64,000 bases of DNA from Kaistia algarum (GCF_026343945.1 NZ_JAPKNJ010000005.1:130746-194745); one strand, 5' to 3'. Positions 50,917-60,318 are shown, numbered from the stretch's first letter. The notes: generated from the sequence alone by a model not told the origin. Numbers and translations: made by a program.

Positions 50917-52182
50917 TTGCTGTCCATCTTCGAACTTACGGCGCTGCTATTGACACTCTCTGCCGGTCTTGGCTGGATCAATCACAAATTCCTGCCGATG
51001 TCGCGTAGCGTCGGCCTGCTGACGATGAGTGTCTCCGCGTCGTTTATCCTGGTGGCGATCGACATTCTCTATCCAAGCCAGCATCTCTTCGAACCGCTGA
51101 CCCAGGCGCTGCTGCATATAGACTTCACCGCAGTGGTGATGGAGGGGATGCTGGCTTTCCTGCTGTTCGCCGGTGCGCTGCACGTCGATCTCAAGACGCT
51201 GGCCAGCCGGGCCGTTCCGGTCATCATACTCGCGACCTTTGCGACCGTGGTGTCGACCTTCATTGTCGGCTTCCTGATGTGGCAGGCCGCGCGCCTGTTC
51301 GGGCAGCCGTTGACGCTTCCCTGGGCGCTGGTGTTCGGCGCGCTGATCAGTCCGACGGACCCAGTCGCGGTGATGAGTACGCTCAAAACGGTAAAGGTTC
51401 CGCCCAGCCTCGAGGTCGAGATGAAGGGCGAGGCGCTGTTCAACGATGGCGTCGGCATCGTCATCTTCACGATCCTGCTCGCCTTCGCGACGGGCCAGGG
51501 TGGCGAAGAGACGTCGTGGTTGGGTGTTACCGAGTTGCTGGTGGCAGAGGCAGGCGGCGGTCTCCTGCTCGGTATCGCGACGGGATATCTCGCCTATCGG
51601 GCGATGCGACTGATCGACGACTATTCGATCGAGGTGCTCATCACGCTCGCGCTCGTCACGGCAACCTATGCCCTCGCACGGCGCATCCATGTCAGCGGAC
51701 CGTTGTCCGTCGTCGCGGCTGGCCTCCTGATCGGATATCGCGGCCCGCTCGATGCAATGAGCGACCGGACCCAGACCTATGTCTTCGGTCTTTGGACCCT
51801 CATCGACGAGGTCTTGAACTCTCTGCTGTTCCTCCTGATCGGACTGGAGGTGCTGATCCTGCGCTTCGAGCCGCGGGCCCTGCTGCTGGCTGCCATCGCT
51901 ATTCCCATCGTCGTCGCGGCGCGTTTCATCGCTGTCGGCTTGCCAACGCTGGCACCGCTGGCCAGCCGGATCATGTCGCGCGGGAATGTGGCGTTCCTGA
52001 CCTGGGCCGGAATTCGCGGCGGCATCTCGATCGCGCTGGCGCTATCGATACCCGAGGGAGAGGCACGGCCGTGGATCCTCGCCGCGACCTATGCCGCGGT
52101 CCTGTTCTCCGTCATCGTCCAGGGCTCGACGCTCGGCTGGGTCGCCCGCCGCACCGTGCTGGCTCGCAAGAGCGGCGTCTAG
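50917..52182 (+). CDS. CPA1-family Na+/H+ antiporter
   Basis: The 421-residue membrane protein has about 12 spans. Its ion-binding region reads ALISPTDPVAVMS and GEALFNDGVGIVIF, with the paired acidic and Asn residues of NhaP/CPA1 exchangers, and a late LTWAGIRGGISIALALSIP. It should exchange Na+ or K+ for H+ across the inner membrane. Translation starts at TTG (50,917) with AAAGGAG six bases upstream. No long C-terminal cytosolic domain is present. It converges with, and overlaps by four bases, the DUF2254 gene. Confidence 0.9.
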   Translation: MLSIFELTALLLTLSAGLGWINHKFLPMSRSVGLLTMSVSASFILVAIDILYPSQHLFEPLTQALLHIDFTAVVMEGMLAFLLFAGALHVDLKTLASRAVPVIILATFATVVSTFIVGFLMWQAARLFGQPLTLPWALVFGALISPTDPVAVMSTLKTVKVPPSLEVEMKGEALFNDGVGIVIFTILLAFATGQGGEETSWLGVTELLVAEAGGGLLLGIATGYLAYRAMRLIDDYSIEVLITLALVTATYALARRIHVSGPLSVVAAGLLIGYRGPLDAMSDRTQTYVFGLWTLIDEVLNSLLFLLIGLEVLILRFEPRALLLAAIAIPIVVAARFIAVGLPTLAPLASRIMSRGNVAFLTWAGIRGGISIALALSIPEGEARPWILAATYAAVLFSVIVQGSTLGWVARRTVLARKSGV

Positions 52183-53510
52183 ATCCGGTCGCGGCCGTCG
52201 ACCACGCCGAGGCTGCCGAAAGGCGCCTGCTCGATCATCGCCATGAAACTGCGATGGCGGCCGACGATGTCTGCAAGGTCGGACGGGTTGGCGACCTCGC
52301 GCTCCGCATCCGCCCGGACGAGGTCGGCATGCCGGCGCAACGTCGCGCGGCGCGCTGGATCATGATCGCAACCGGCGACGGCGGTCAGCACATCGATTGC
52401 GCGCACCAACACGGAGACCTGCCCGGTCCCGCTCTGGCGGATCATGTGGAACATGGCATCGACGAGACCGTCATAGTCGACGCTCGGCACGACGAGGACG
52501 GGACGATCCTCATGCAGGATCACCCCGCTCGGAAGATGGAGCGGCGCCAGTTCACACAGCGCTGCGCCAAGCCTGTCGATGACGCTAACCGCCGTATAGG
52601 GATCGTTGATGCCCGGAGACAGCGCCCGGACCGCGACTTCGACGAGTTGGCGTATCGCATACTCAATGTCGGCGGAGCTGTCGCGCTTGACGGCCAGCGC
52701 GGTAGCCGCTCGGATCGCGTCCTCGCCGCCGTCAACCGGCGGCACCATGAGGGCGATCGGGCCACCGGGAAAGACGTAGTCGCCCGGCCGGACCAGCAGG
52801 CGCAGCGCCGTGCCCTTGTCGATCGCCCATTGTGCCAGTCCGGCGTCGTCCAACTGCTGGAGATAGCCGCGGCGACCGTCGCGAACCACCACCGCATCCT
52901 GCCAGAACGAGAGCGGCGGGGCAGCCGGCTGCTGCTCCTTTTCGGCGATGCGCTGGAAAGCCGCCGTCACGTCCTGGCTGACGAGCGCGATCACGGTGTC
53001 GACATTGATGCGCCCGGCCATGTGGCCGACGAAATAGATCAGCGTGGCGACGCAGACAAAGGCGAGGAGAATACCGACGGTCAACGACAGATGCGGGACG
53101 AACACCCCTTCATCCTGGGTCCGCACGGTCCGCAGGACCATCAGCGCGTAGGAAAAAGTGCCGAGAAAGGCACCGAGCGTGATCTGGTTGCCGCGATCCT
53201 TGGTGAAGTTCCGTAGCAAGCGGGGGCCCATCTGTCCGGCTGCCAACGAGAGAGCGGCGATGGTGATGGAGAAAACGGTACTGGCGACGCCGATGGACGA
53301 GGATGCCACCGCACCCAGGAGGGTTCGCGCGCCCGTTCCGCCGCCGTTATAGAGCCAGGCATTGTCGAGCAACCATGCAGGCAGCGCGCCGCTGCGATCA
53401 ATGGCGATCAGTACGAGGGCCAGCCCTATCCCGCCGCATGTCATGGCGGCGGGAACGAGCCAGAAGGTGTCGGATAGGGACGCCAGAAACTGCCGCAGTC
53501 TTGCCTTCAC
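52179..53510 (-). CDS. DUF2254 predicted membrane protein
   Basis: The 443-residue protein has four hydrophobic spans in the first 170 residues (SDTFWLVPAAMTCGGIGLAL, STVFSITIAALSLAAGQMGP, FLGTFSYALMVLRTVRT, LTVGILLAFVCVATLIYFVG) and a soluble C-terminal domain with SPGINDPYTAVSVIDRL, a hallmark of DUF2254. The function of the family is unknown, and a transporter or channel-like role has been guessed. It overlaps the antiporter stop convergently and lies 48 bases from the PQQ dehydrogenase. Confidence 0.85.
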   Translation of the reverse strand: MKARLRQFLASLSDTFWLVPAAMTCGGIGLALVLIAIDRSGALPAWLLDNAWLYNGGGTGARTLLGAVASSSIGVASTVFSITIAALSLAAGQMGPRLLRNFTKDRGNQITLGAFLGTFSYALMVLRTVRTQDEGVFVPHLSLTVGILLAFVCVATLIYFVGHMAGRINVDTVIALVSQDVTAAFQRIAEKEQQPAAPPLSFWQDAVVVRDGRRGYLQQLDDAGLAQWAIDKGTALRLLVRPGDYVFPGGPIALMVPPVDGGEDAIRAATALAVKRDSSADIEYAIRQLVEVAVRALSPGINDPYTAVSVIDRLGAALCELAPLHLPSGVILHEDRPVLVVPSVDYDGLVDAMFHMIRQSGTGQVSVLVRAIDVLTAVAGCDHDPARRATLRRHADLVRADAEREVANPSDLADIVGRHRSFMAMIEQAPFGSLGVVDGRDRI

Positions 53511-53558
53511 GATATCCCCTGCAGCGTCGCTGTAACGGCAAAAACGGCCGCGTCTACT

Positions 53559-56147
53559 CTAGCCGCTCTTTGGTAGAGCATAGGCGATGATGGCATCACC
53601 CGCCTCAGTGCCCGTCGAGCCATGACCGCCCGCCACTACGACGAGATACTGCCGTCCGTCTGCGCCTTTATAAGTCGAAGGCGTCGCCTGGCCCCCGGCC
53701 GGCAGCCGGGCGCGCCACAGTTCTGCGCCCGTCTTCAGGTCATAGCCGCGCACATAGTCGTCGAGCGTACCGCTCAGGAAGGCCACGCCGCCCTTTGTGA
53801 TGATCGGGCCGCCGATGCCTGGCACACCCATCTTGAACGGCAATGGGATCGGCGAGAGGTCACGCACAGTGCCGTTGACGTGCTTGTAAACCGTCTTGCC
53901 GGTCGTGAGGTCGACGCCGGCGACGTAACCCCAGGGGGGTGCTTGGCATGGCAGGCCGATCGGCGAGAGGAATGCGCTCATCTTGGCAGCGAACGGCGCA
54001 CCGAAATTCTCATTGAACACGTCCTCCCCGGGCTTGGTGACAACACGATCGGTCTTGTTGGGACGCGGCACCATCTTGGAGGTGAAGGCGAGATAGACCG
54101 GCATACCGAACAACACCTCGCGGTTTGGATCGACCGCGACGGCGCCCCAGTTGAAGGCACCAAAATTGCCGGGATAAATCATCGAGCCCTTCTCTGTCGG
54201 CGGCGTAAAGCGCCCCTCGTAGTCGAGGGAACGGAATTCGATCCGGCAGGCGAGTTCGTCGAGGGGTGTCGCACCCCACATATCCTTTTCCTTCAGAGGC
54301 TCAGGCTTGAACGAGATCGTCGAGACCGGTTGCGTCGGAGCTGTGGTGTCCCCCTTGACAGCACCGGACGGTGCCGGCTCTTCGGTCACTGGCAGGACGG
54401 GCTCGCCAGTCTTGCGATTGAGCACGAAGATCTCGCCCTGCTTGGTAGGAGCCACGAGGGCCGGAACATCTTTTCCTCCAATGGTCAGATCGACCAGGCT
54501 CGGCTGCGCTGGGACGTCCATGTCCCAGAGGTCGTGGTGGACGGTCTGGAAAACCCAGGCCGGCTTGCCGGTCTTCACGTCGAGCGCCAGGATGGACGAA
54601 GAATACTTCTCGACGCTTGCGCTGCGCCCGACGCCATATTGATCGGGCGACTGGTTGCCCATCGGCAGGTAGATCAGGCCAAGCTTCGGATCATAACTGG
54701 AAACGCTCCAGGAATTCGGCGCGTTCGCGGTATAGGTCTGGCCATTGGCGATCGGCGTCGTCGCATCCGGGTTCTTAGAATCGAAGTTCCAGAGGAGATC
54801 GCCAGTGTTGACGTCGTAGGCCCGGATCACGCCCGACGGTGAGGTGGTGGAGACGTTGTCGTTCACCGCGCCACCGACGATCACCAGTTCGTCGGTCACG
54901 ACCGGGGGCGAAGTCGAATAGACTGACCCAGGCGTCACATTCGGCATGTTCGCCCACAGATTGATCGTACCGTCGTCACCACCGAAGCCGGGGCAGATCT
55001 TGCCCGTCTCTGCGCTCAGTGAGATCAGGCGGCCATCCGATGTCGGCACGAACAGGCGCTTCACGCAGGAAGGATCGATAGCGGCCTGCGCCGCGACGTC
55101 CTCGTGATCGACGACCGGATTGACCGCACCGGGCTTGGCCTGGCCGGTGACGACATTCTGCGGCACGCCGGCCGCCTCGGTCGTGACCTCGGCCGCGCTC
55201 TCTGCGATCCGATGGTCATCAGGGGCCTGCGGCGCCCCCGGTCCGGGCGGCAGTGCGGGAGAGGCTGTCGCGAGGGCTGCACTTCCGCCGTAATAAGACA
55301 CGCCCCGGCAGGTCAGATGTTGGGTCGTCTGCTTGGTCGTCTGTTTCAGCTGCGGATCGAAGCGCCATTTCTCCGCGCCGGAAACAGCGTCGAGCGCGAT
55401 GACGAGGCTGTGCGGCGTGCAGATATAGACGGTGCCGTCGATCATCAATGGCGTGACTTCATAGGTGGCCTCTCCCGGATCGTTGGGACCGCGGATATCG
55501 CCGGTATGATAGGTCCAAGCAACCGCGAGCTTGTCCACATTGACGGGAGTAATCTGGTCGAGCGGCGAATAGCGGCGCCCGGCCTCTGTGCGTCCATAGG
55601 CGCGCCACTCGCCATCCGGGATGCCGCTATCGACCGGTCGCGTCGAGGCCATTTCCTGACTGGAAAAGGCTCCTGGCTGGTCATGCGGACTTTGGAACAT
55701 CGAATAGACGGCGACGACAATTGCAACCAGAATCGACAAGGTTAGAACGCCGCTCGATGTGCCGTATCGTGCCCGGCGGTGGCCGCCCCGATGTAGCGAC
55801 CAGACCATTGGCGGCATCAGCAACAGGACGCCGAAGGCGACCAGCAGGCTGCCTCGAGCCGATAGCGCCCACCAGTCGAAACCGACCTCGTAGATTGCCC
55901 AACCCAGAGTGAGCAGCAACGTCAAACCGTAGAGCGCCAGCCCCTCCGGTCGTCGATTGAACAGCATCCATGCCGATGCCAGTACGAGCGCCCCCAGGAG
56001 GATGAAAAACCACGAGCCGCCTACTGCAGCGAGCCAGATGCCGCCGACGAGCAGCGCCAAACCGAGAAGAGCAGTCAGAAGCGAAAGGAGAATGCGGTAC
56101 ATTGTGAACGTGCCATTCATTTGGCGTGACGCCTTACGTATAGCCAT
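53559..56147 (-). CDS. gcd: Membrane-bound PQQ-dependent glucose/quinate/shikimate dehydrogenase
   Basis: The protein of up to 862 residues has five N-terminal membrane spans and a periplasmic eight-bladed PQQ propeller (DGEWRAYGRTEAGRRYSPLD, HLTCRGVSYYG, SPPVVTDELVIVGG, LGLIYLPMGNQSPDQYG, HHDLWDMDVPAQPSLVDLTI, ending LPAGGQATPSTYKGADGRQY). It oxidises aldoses such as glucose to lactones in the periplasm and feeds ubiquinone. A stretch of about 65 residues rich in Ala, Pro and Val (SPALPPGPGAPQAPDDHR onward) interrupts the propeller after TCRG and is absent from the E. coli enzyme as I remember it. The start is uncertain (56,147, 56,120 or 56,102). PQQ biosynthesis genes are not in the window. 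Confidence 0.9.
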   Translation of the reverse strand: MAIRKASRQMNGTFTMYRILLSLLTALLGLALLVGGIWLAAVGGSWFFILLGALVLASAWMLFNRRPEGLALYGLTLLLTLGWAIYEVGFDWWALSARGSLLVAFGVLLLMPPMVWSLHRGGHRRARYGTSSGVLTLSILVAIVVAVYSMFQSPHDQPGAFSSQEMASTRPVDSGIPDGEWRAYGRTEAGRRYSPLDQITPVNVDKLAVAWTYHTGDIRGPNDPGEATYEVTPLMIDGTVYICTPHSLVIALDAVSGAEKWRFDPQLKQTTKQTTQHLTCRGVSYYGGSAALATASPALPPGPGAPQAPDDHRIAESAAEVTTEAAGVPQNVVTGQAKPGAVNPVVDHEDVAAQAAIDPSCVKRLFVPTSDGRLISLSAETGKICPGFGGDDGTINLWANMPNVTPGSVYSTSPPVVTDELVIVGGAVNDNVSTTSPSGVIRAYDVNTGDLLWNFDSKNPDATTPIANGQTYTANAPNSWSVSSYDPKLGLIYLPMGNQSPDQYGVGRSASVEKYSSSILALDVKTGKPAWVFQTVHHDLWDMDVPAQPSLVDLTIGGKDVPALVAPTKQGEIFVLNRKTGEPVLPVTEEPAPSGAVKGDTTAPTQPVSTISFKPEPLKEKDMWGATPLDELACRIEFRSLDYEGRFTPPTEKGSMIYPGNFGAFNWGAVAVDPNREVLFGMPVYLAFTSKMVPRPNKTDRVVTKPGEDVFNENFGAPFAAKMSAFLSPIGLPCQAPPWGYVAGVDLTTGKTVYKHVNGTVRDLSPIPLPFKMGVPGIGGPIITKGGVAFLSGTLDDYVRGYDLKTGAELWRARLPAGGQATPSTYKGADGRQYLVVVAGGHGSTGTEAGDAIIAYALPKSG

Positions 56148-56344
56148 TCGAGGCAGCGGGAGGCTCGACGCTCAAGGCTACGCGTCCCAAACGTTCGAAG
56201 CCGCCGGACGTTCCACGGTTTCCCCCTGGCAGCAGGCCGGGACCGTCGATACTGGCTGCCAATCCCGTCGCTGGATCCTAGGCATCAAACCGGACTGGGC
56301 TCAGCATCCCGAACCGTCCCTGAGGCGTGCAGGTTGGCAGCCGA

Positions 56345-57244
56345 TCATCCGCCGCCGGAGTCGGGGATAGCGAGGAGATGCCCGCAAGCCTTGCAGTGGA
56401 CGGCGTCTGGCTCGTGACGCAGCAGTGCGCATTGCGGACAGCGGAAGGATACCTTGTAGGGCCGGAACAAGGCTTGGGCGAGCCGGACAAAAAGCGAAAT
56501 ACCAACGATCATCGTCACGATCGAGGTCAGCTTACCGGCAGTACCCGGGAGCGTAATATCGCCGAACCCCGTCGTCGTAACCGTGGCGACTGTGAAATAA
56601 AGGGCGTCGATCCATCCACCGATACCGGAGCCAGGCCCAGCGAAAACGGTATAGACGAAGCCGGTGATGACAAAAAGGCAGGTAACCAGGTTGATCCCCG
56701 CGCGGCCAACATCCTCCCACTCCTGATAGCCGTGCCGTCGGAGCGAGCGCCAGAACAGGCTCTTTTGAGACAAGGACCAAAGACGGAGGATGCGCAGGAA
56801 GCCCAGATTGGCGAGCCATAGCGGTGCCAGGAGTGTGGCGAGGACGACCAGATCGACCCACACGACCGGCTGCCGAAGCCAGCGCCCGAGATTGGTGGTG
56901 GCGGCCGCTCGTGCCGAGAAGTCGGCGGCGAGCAGTAGCGCAATCGCATAATCTACCCAAAGGAAGGCCCGCCATTCCTGAAGCACGGGGCTTAGGACAA
57001 AGAACCCGATAATAACCAAATCGATGCTGGCCAAGGCCCACTGAAATCGTGTCGCCCGCGTGTCAGTCCCGACATAAAGCTCGCGGAGCCGCCTGCGCCA
57101 CCGCGCCCGCTTGGCGAACCCGGCACCGCCGTCAGACTCGGATCGGGTCTCGAGAATAGTTGAAACTGTCGTCTCTCCGCTGGCGCGTAGGTCAGCGGTC
57201 TGCGCTGGACCTACTTTGCTCGATTCGGTATCGATGATCTGCAT
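56345..57244 (-). CDS. Potassium channel-like protein with C-terminal zinc ribbon
   Basis: The 299-residue protein looks like a 6-TM voltage-gated-type cation channel. It has spans from about residue 69, an S4-like LRILRLWSLSQK, the pore helix and filter FTVATVTTTGFGDIT (TTGFGD at 224-229) and a last span SIVTMIVGISLFVRLAQALF. The filter GFGD is a known bacterial K+ channel variant of GYGD. The C-terminus adds CPQC and CKAC (C269, C272, C284, C287), a rubredoxin-like zinc ribbon in place of an RCK or cyclic-nucleotide domain. The gene is on its own, divergent from the recombinase remnant. Confidence 0.85.
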   Translation of the reverse strand: MQIIDTESSKVGPAQTADLRASGETTVSTILETRSESDGGAGFAKRARWRRRLRELYVGTDTRATRFQWALASIDLVIIGFFVLSPVLQEWRAFLWVDYAIALLLAADFSARAAATTNLGRWLRQPVVWVDLVVLATLLAPLWLANLGFLRILRLWSLSQKSLFWRSLRRHGYQEWEDVGRAGINLVTCLFVITGFVYTVFAGPGSGIGGWIDALYFTVATVTTTGFGDITLPGTAGKLTSIVTMIVGISLFVRLAQALFRPYKVSFRCPQCALLRHEPDAVHCKACGHLLAIPDSGGG

Positions 57245-57596
57245 AGGCCCATGAGGTTAGAGAAGCGGGTTTCTAGCCTGAATGTCGCGCGGCGCGTGTT
57301 GCAAGGGGGCACATGAATCTACGCTGCGCCGGTGCCGTTCGTGAAGGGTTGCGTCAGCACAGACGGAGGCAATACGCCTCTGCGGTTTGGTCCCTTGTAG
57401 CGACTTTCGACCGAAAACTAGCATAGTTCAACTGGATCTGCTCTCGGATGCATTGCTCCCGACGACGTTGAGTGTGCCGGAAACGTTGACATCTGTCGTG
57501 GCGCTAAGACCGGCATTGAGGTTGGCGGCCTCGGTATCGGCTAGAGCTTCGACGCCAGAGGGGCGTCTGTTTGCGCATTGTATGGGTTCTCGCCAG
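57245..57596. other. Region without a recognisable gene
   Basis: This stretch upstream of the channel gene contains its promoter. Beyond that I see no coding frame or repeat until the recombinase-associated module begins. Confidence 0.35.
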
Positions 57597-57938
57597 GTCC
57601 CTTTTGAATTCGACAATCGGATGCCGCAAAGCGGCAATTCCATGCCCGCTTAGCGGCAAGGCGGCGCCGCATAACGAAAATGCCGAACCGACAACCGACA
57701 ATCCGATCCCGTAATCACGCAAGCGGATCCCGCCAACGTGCAGTCCGATCCCGGCTAACGACAACGCGATCCCGCCAAACGACAATCGATCTTCCCTGAT
57801 AGCGACTGCGAACACCGCTCCAGAACCGCAAAATTGGCCCCCCAATTTAACGGGGGATCTCGGGAACCCACGGAGCGCGCCATTTTTTAGTGGGAGTCCC
57901 ATCCGAGCCGAGAGAAAGACACTCTCTCGCGATTCTGC
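57597..57938 (-). repeat. Recombinase-associated repeat module, copy B, with 21-bp tandem array
   Basis: The module matches 11,646-11,990 along its whole length in the same orientation. The array at 57,614-57,782 has eight units of 21 bases (one is 22) with best units such as CAACGCGATCCCGCCAAACG. The extra base breaks the seven-residue periodic frame at one end. The module begins right after the stop of the recombinase fragment on the minus strand (PWVPEIPR), so the array lies 3' of the recombinase gene. Confidence 0.7.
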
Positions 57939-58014
57939 CGACGCGATTGGCGGCGAGAGTTTGCTGGACCGCGTTGAACAGCGTCTCGTCGATGATCGGA
58001 TCGTGCTGACCCGT
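57847..58014 (-). pseudogene. Serine recombinase fragment (Recombinase domain)
   Basis: The frame reads GQHDPIIDETLFNAVQQTLA, then ANRVGRIARE, matching the segment after the zinc-ribbon start of large serine recombinases (HxxIIDxxLFxxVQxxLxxNR). It runs into KKWRAPWVPEIPR and a stop. The catalytic N-terminus and the C-terminal coiled coil are absent. It is joined directly to a DUF2924 remnant, so the middle of the element was deleted. Confidence 0.7.
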
Positions 58015-58033
58015 CCTTCCGACCCGCAGCACC

Positions 58034-58375
58034 GAGACCGAAGAACCGTGGGCCGGACCAATGCGTGCCGGTGATCTCGCGGGCGATCTCGGTCAGCGAT
58101 CGGTAGCTATTGCCCGCATAGTTGAAGCCTGCATCGGTGACGGTGACGCTATGGGTCTTGCCATGCCATTCGCGGATCGGCGGCGCGCCGGGCAACAGCG
58201 CGGGTCGAGGGGATTTGCTTCGACGGTTCTCCGAAGCATCGTCACTCGACGATGCCGCATCCTCCTTCGAGGCTGCCTCGGCCGCGGCTCCGGCCACAGT
58301 GCGCGGCTTCCTCGCCGTCACCTTGGCGAGGCCGCCATGCTCCAGTTCCTGGTAGCGATGGCCGAACGTTGCCGA
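58034..58375 (-). pseudogene. DUF2924 protein remnant
   Basis: The recognisable part runs from YQELEHGGLAK to the family-typical end IREWHGKTHSVTVTDAGFNY, YRSLTEIAREITGTHWSGPR, FFGL. DUF2924 genes normally sit next to large serine recombinases in mobile elements. Here the N-terminal third has no matching sequence, no start is evident, and the normal stop after FFGL is replaced by a frame change into the recombinase fragment. Its 5' end abuts the SDR gene at 58.5 kb. Confidence 0.7.
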
Positions 58376-58475
58376 CCTACCGCCGGCCGCATCGTTTTCC
58401 CGATATTGCCGGAACCCCTCTCTCCCCAAAGCGTTGGCAGCCACACCCATTCTCGACGTGAACAGGTTTCTCCGC

Positions 58476-59369
58476 ATGCCCGAACGCCCCAAGATGCAGG
58501 ATCCTCGCACGCAATATCCGAAGCCGCCATTTCCGACGCAGCCGCAACGGATGCCGGGGCTGGCAGGAAAGATGGACCCGCACCCAGATCATGGCGAAGA
58601 CAGCTATGTCGGCTCTGGTAAGCTTGAGGGCCGCAGGGCACTGATTACGGGCGGCGATTCAGGAATCGGGCGCGCCGCCGCAATCGCCTTTGCGCGGGAA
58701 GGCGCTGATGTCGCCATCGCTTACCTCCCGGAGGAACAGTCTGACGCCGACGAGGTCCTGGCCCTGATCCGCCGCGAAGGTCGGAAGGCCGTCGGCCTCG
58801 CTGGCGATGTGAAGGACCAGTCCTGGTGCAATGAGTTGGTGAAGCGCACGCTGGCGGAGCTGGGCGGCGTCGACATTCTGGTGATCAACGCGGCGCGCCA
58901 ACAGTATCGGGAGACGCTGGAAGACGTGTCGACCTATGATTTCGACAAGACGATGAAGACCAATCTCTACGCGCTCCATTGGATCGCGAAGATGGCCACC
59001 CCGCATATGCCGCCTGGCGCGTCGGTCATTACGACAGCGTCGATCCAGGCCTATGAGCCCTCGCCGATCCTGCTCGATTACGCCACCACCAAAGCAGGCA
59101 TCGTTGCCTACACGAAGGCGCTGGCCAAGCAGCTCATCGAGAAGGGCATCCGGGTGAATGCAGTAGCGCCCGGCCCGGTCTGGACGGTCCTGCAGCCGAG
59201 CGGCGGTCAGCCGGACGAGAAAGTTAGGGAATTCGGCAAGGACAGCGACTTTGGTCGTCCCGCTCAGCCCGCCGAACTCGCGCCCATCTATGTGCTGCTG
59301 GCTTCCCAGGACGGAAGCTTCCTGAACGGAGAGGTTTTCGGGGTCACCGGCGGGAAAGGAATTGCCTGA
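58476..59369 (+). CDS. SDR oxidoreductase, YghA/stress-associated type
   Basis: The 297-residue protein has the N-terminal extension typical of the group (PKPPFPTQPQRMPGLAGKMD), then RRALITGGDSGIGRAAAIAF, the INAARQQY position, and the catalytic TTASIQAYEPSPILLDYATTKAG. The usual NxAG motif reads NAAR. Homologues are NADP(H) dehydrogenases often induced by osmotic or general stress. The start is uncertain. ATG 58,476 or 58,494 both lack a strong ribosome site, perhaps because the native upstream region was replaced by the mobile-element remnant. Confidence 0.85.
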   Translation: MPERPKMQDPRTQYPKPPFPTQPQRMPGLAGKMDPHPDHGEDSYVGSGKLEGRRALITGGDSGIGRAAAIAFAREGADVAIAYLPEEQSDADEVLALIRREGRKAVGLAGDVKDQSWCNELVKRTLAELGGVDILVINAARQQYRETLEDVSTYDFDKTMKTNLYALHWIAKMATPHMPPGASVITTASIQAYEPSPILLDYATTKAGIVAYTKALAKQLIEKGIRVNAVAPGPVWTVLQPSGGQPDEKVREFGKDSDFGRPAQPAELAPIYVLLASQDGSFLNGEVFGVTGGKGIA

Positions 59370-59684
59370 CTTGTCGGACGGAGACTGATGTCGCCGCCCG
59401 CCGCCGCCATAGCGCCCGCGATCGCCCCACCAATCCGGCCCAGCAAGAAGCTCAGCCTTGGTCTCGTAAGCCGCTTCAAGGCAGCTCGGGCGAGAGTGGC
59501 ACGCAGGGCGGCGGTTCGACATGCACCCGGCAAGAGATGATCGCATCTATCGATGCTTGAGCATGACCCGCAGCGCCCGAACTCCACGACGCCGACGTTG
59601 GTACCGATTTCTGTGGGAACCGCCGTGCCCCTTCGCGCTTGTTTAGGCGAGAGTATTCCGACGTAGCGCGGTAAGGAGGCTGCC
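59370..59684. other. Intergenic region, possible 44-codon basic ORF
   Basis: A frame from ATG 59,383 (preceded by GGAGACTG) encodes a short, Ala/Arg/Lys-rich peptide that ends before 59,540. I do not recognise it and would not count it as a gene without expression data. The remainder must hold the promoter for the next operon. Confidence 0.25.
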
Positions 59685-60005
59685 ATGTCGAGAGGTGACA
59701 AGTCCAAATATACCGACAAGCAGGAACGCAAGGCCGACCATATCGCCGAAGGCTATGAGAAGCGCGGCGTTTCGGAACCGGAAGCCGTGCGTCGGGCCTG
59801 GGCCACGGTCAACAAAGACGATGGCGGCGGCAAGGCTCCCGGCGGCTCTGGCCGCGGCAAGGATACCGGCCATCCGGCGGCCCATGAGGGTGGCGAGAAG
59901 GGTGGCAAGGCGGCGGCATCACGGCCGGCTGCCGAGCGCTCGGCGTCTGCCCGGAAGGCGGCTGCGACGCGCAAGCGGAACGAAGCCGCCGCCTCGCATA
60001 GCTGA
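59685..60005 (+). CDS. Small basic 'plasmid stabilisation'-type protein
   Basis: The 106-residue protein starts SRGDKSKYTDKQERKADHIA and has EGYEKRGVSEPEAVRRAWAT, a conserved block found in small proteins often annotated as plasmid stabilisation proteins or linked to stress in alphaproteobacteria. The last 55 residues are a low-complexity Gly/Ala/Lys/Arg tail, likely disordered and perhaps DNA-binding. GGAGG stands five bases before the ATG. The annotation name is historical and no toxin-antitoxin partner is adjacent. Confidence 0.7.
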   Translation: MSRGDKSKYTDKQERKADHIAEGYEKRGVSEPEAVRRAWATVNKDDGGGKAPGGSGRGKDTGHPAAHEGGEKGGKAAASRPAAERSASARKAAATRKRNEAAASHS

Positions 60006-60063
60006 CCCCCCGCCGCCGAAAGGCGAGCACGGAACCGACAACAGATAGAACGAGAGGCATGTC

Positions 60064-60309
60064 ATGGATGCAAGCAGAGAGGAGATTGAGCGCAAGGCCT
60101 ATGAAATCTGGGACGCCGAAGGGCGCCCCCAAGGCCTCCATGAAATCCACTGGTCGAGGGCCGAGGAGATGCTCGTTGGTCTCACTGAACCCGCGGGCAG
60201 CCCGGAGCGTCCGCAGCCGGGCCAACCCGCAACGGCCCCCAATCAGGACACGTCGCTCGGTCCGGACGAGGATCTGCCCATCGGGCGAGTACCGGACACC
60301 GGCGACTAG
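60064..60309 (+). CDS. DUF2934 domain protein
   Basis: The 81-residue protein has the DUF2934 core in residues 5-40 (EEIERKAYEIWDAEGRPQGL, then HEIHWSRAEE) followed by a polar Pro-rich tail. The function of the domain is unknown. Such small proteins are common next to stress genes in rhizobia. AGAGG precedes the ATG. It is 58 bases downstream of the basic protein and probably co-transcribed. Confidence 0.75.
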   Translation: MDASREEIERKAYEIWDAEGRPQGLHEIHWSRAEEMLVGLTEPAGSPERPQPGQPATAPNQDTSLGPDEDLPIGRVPDTGD

Positions 60310-60318
60310 GAGACAAAC

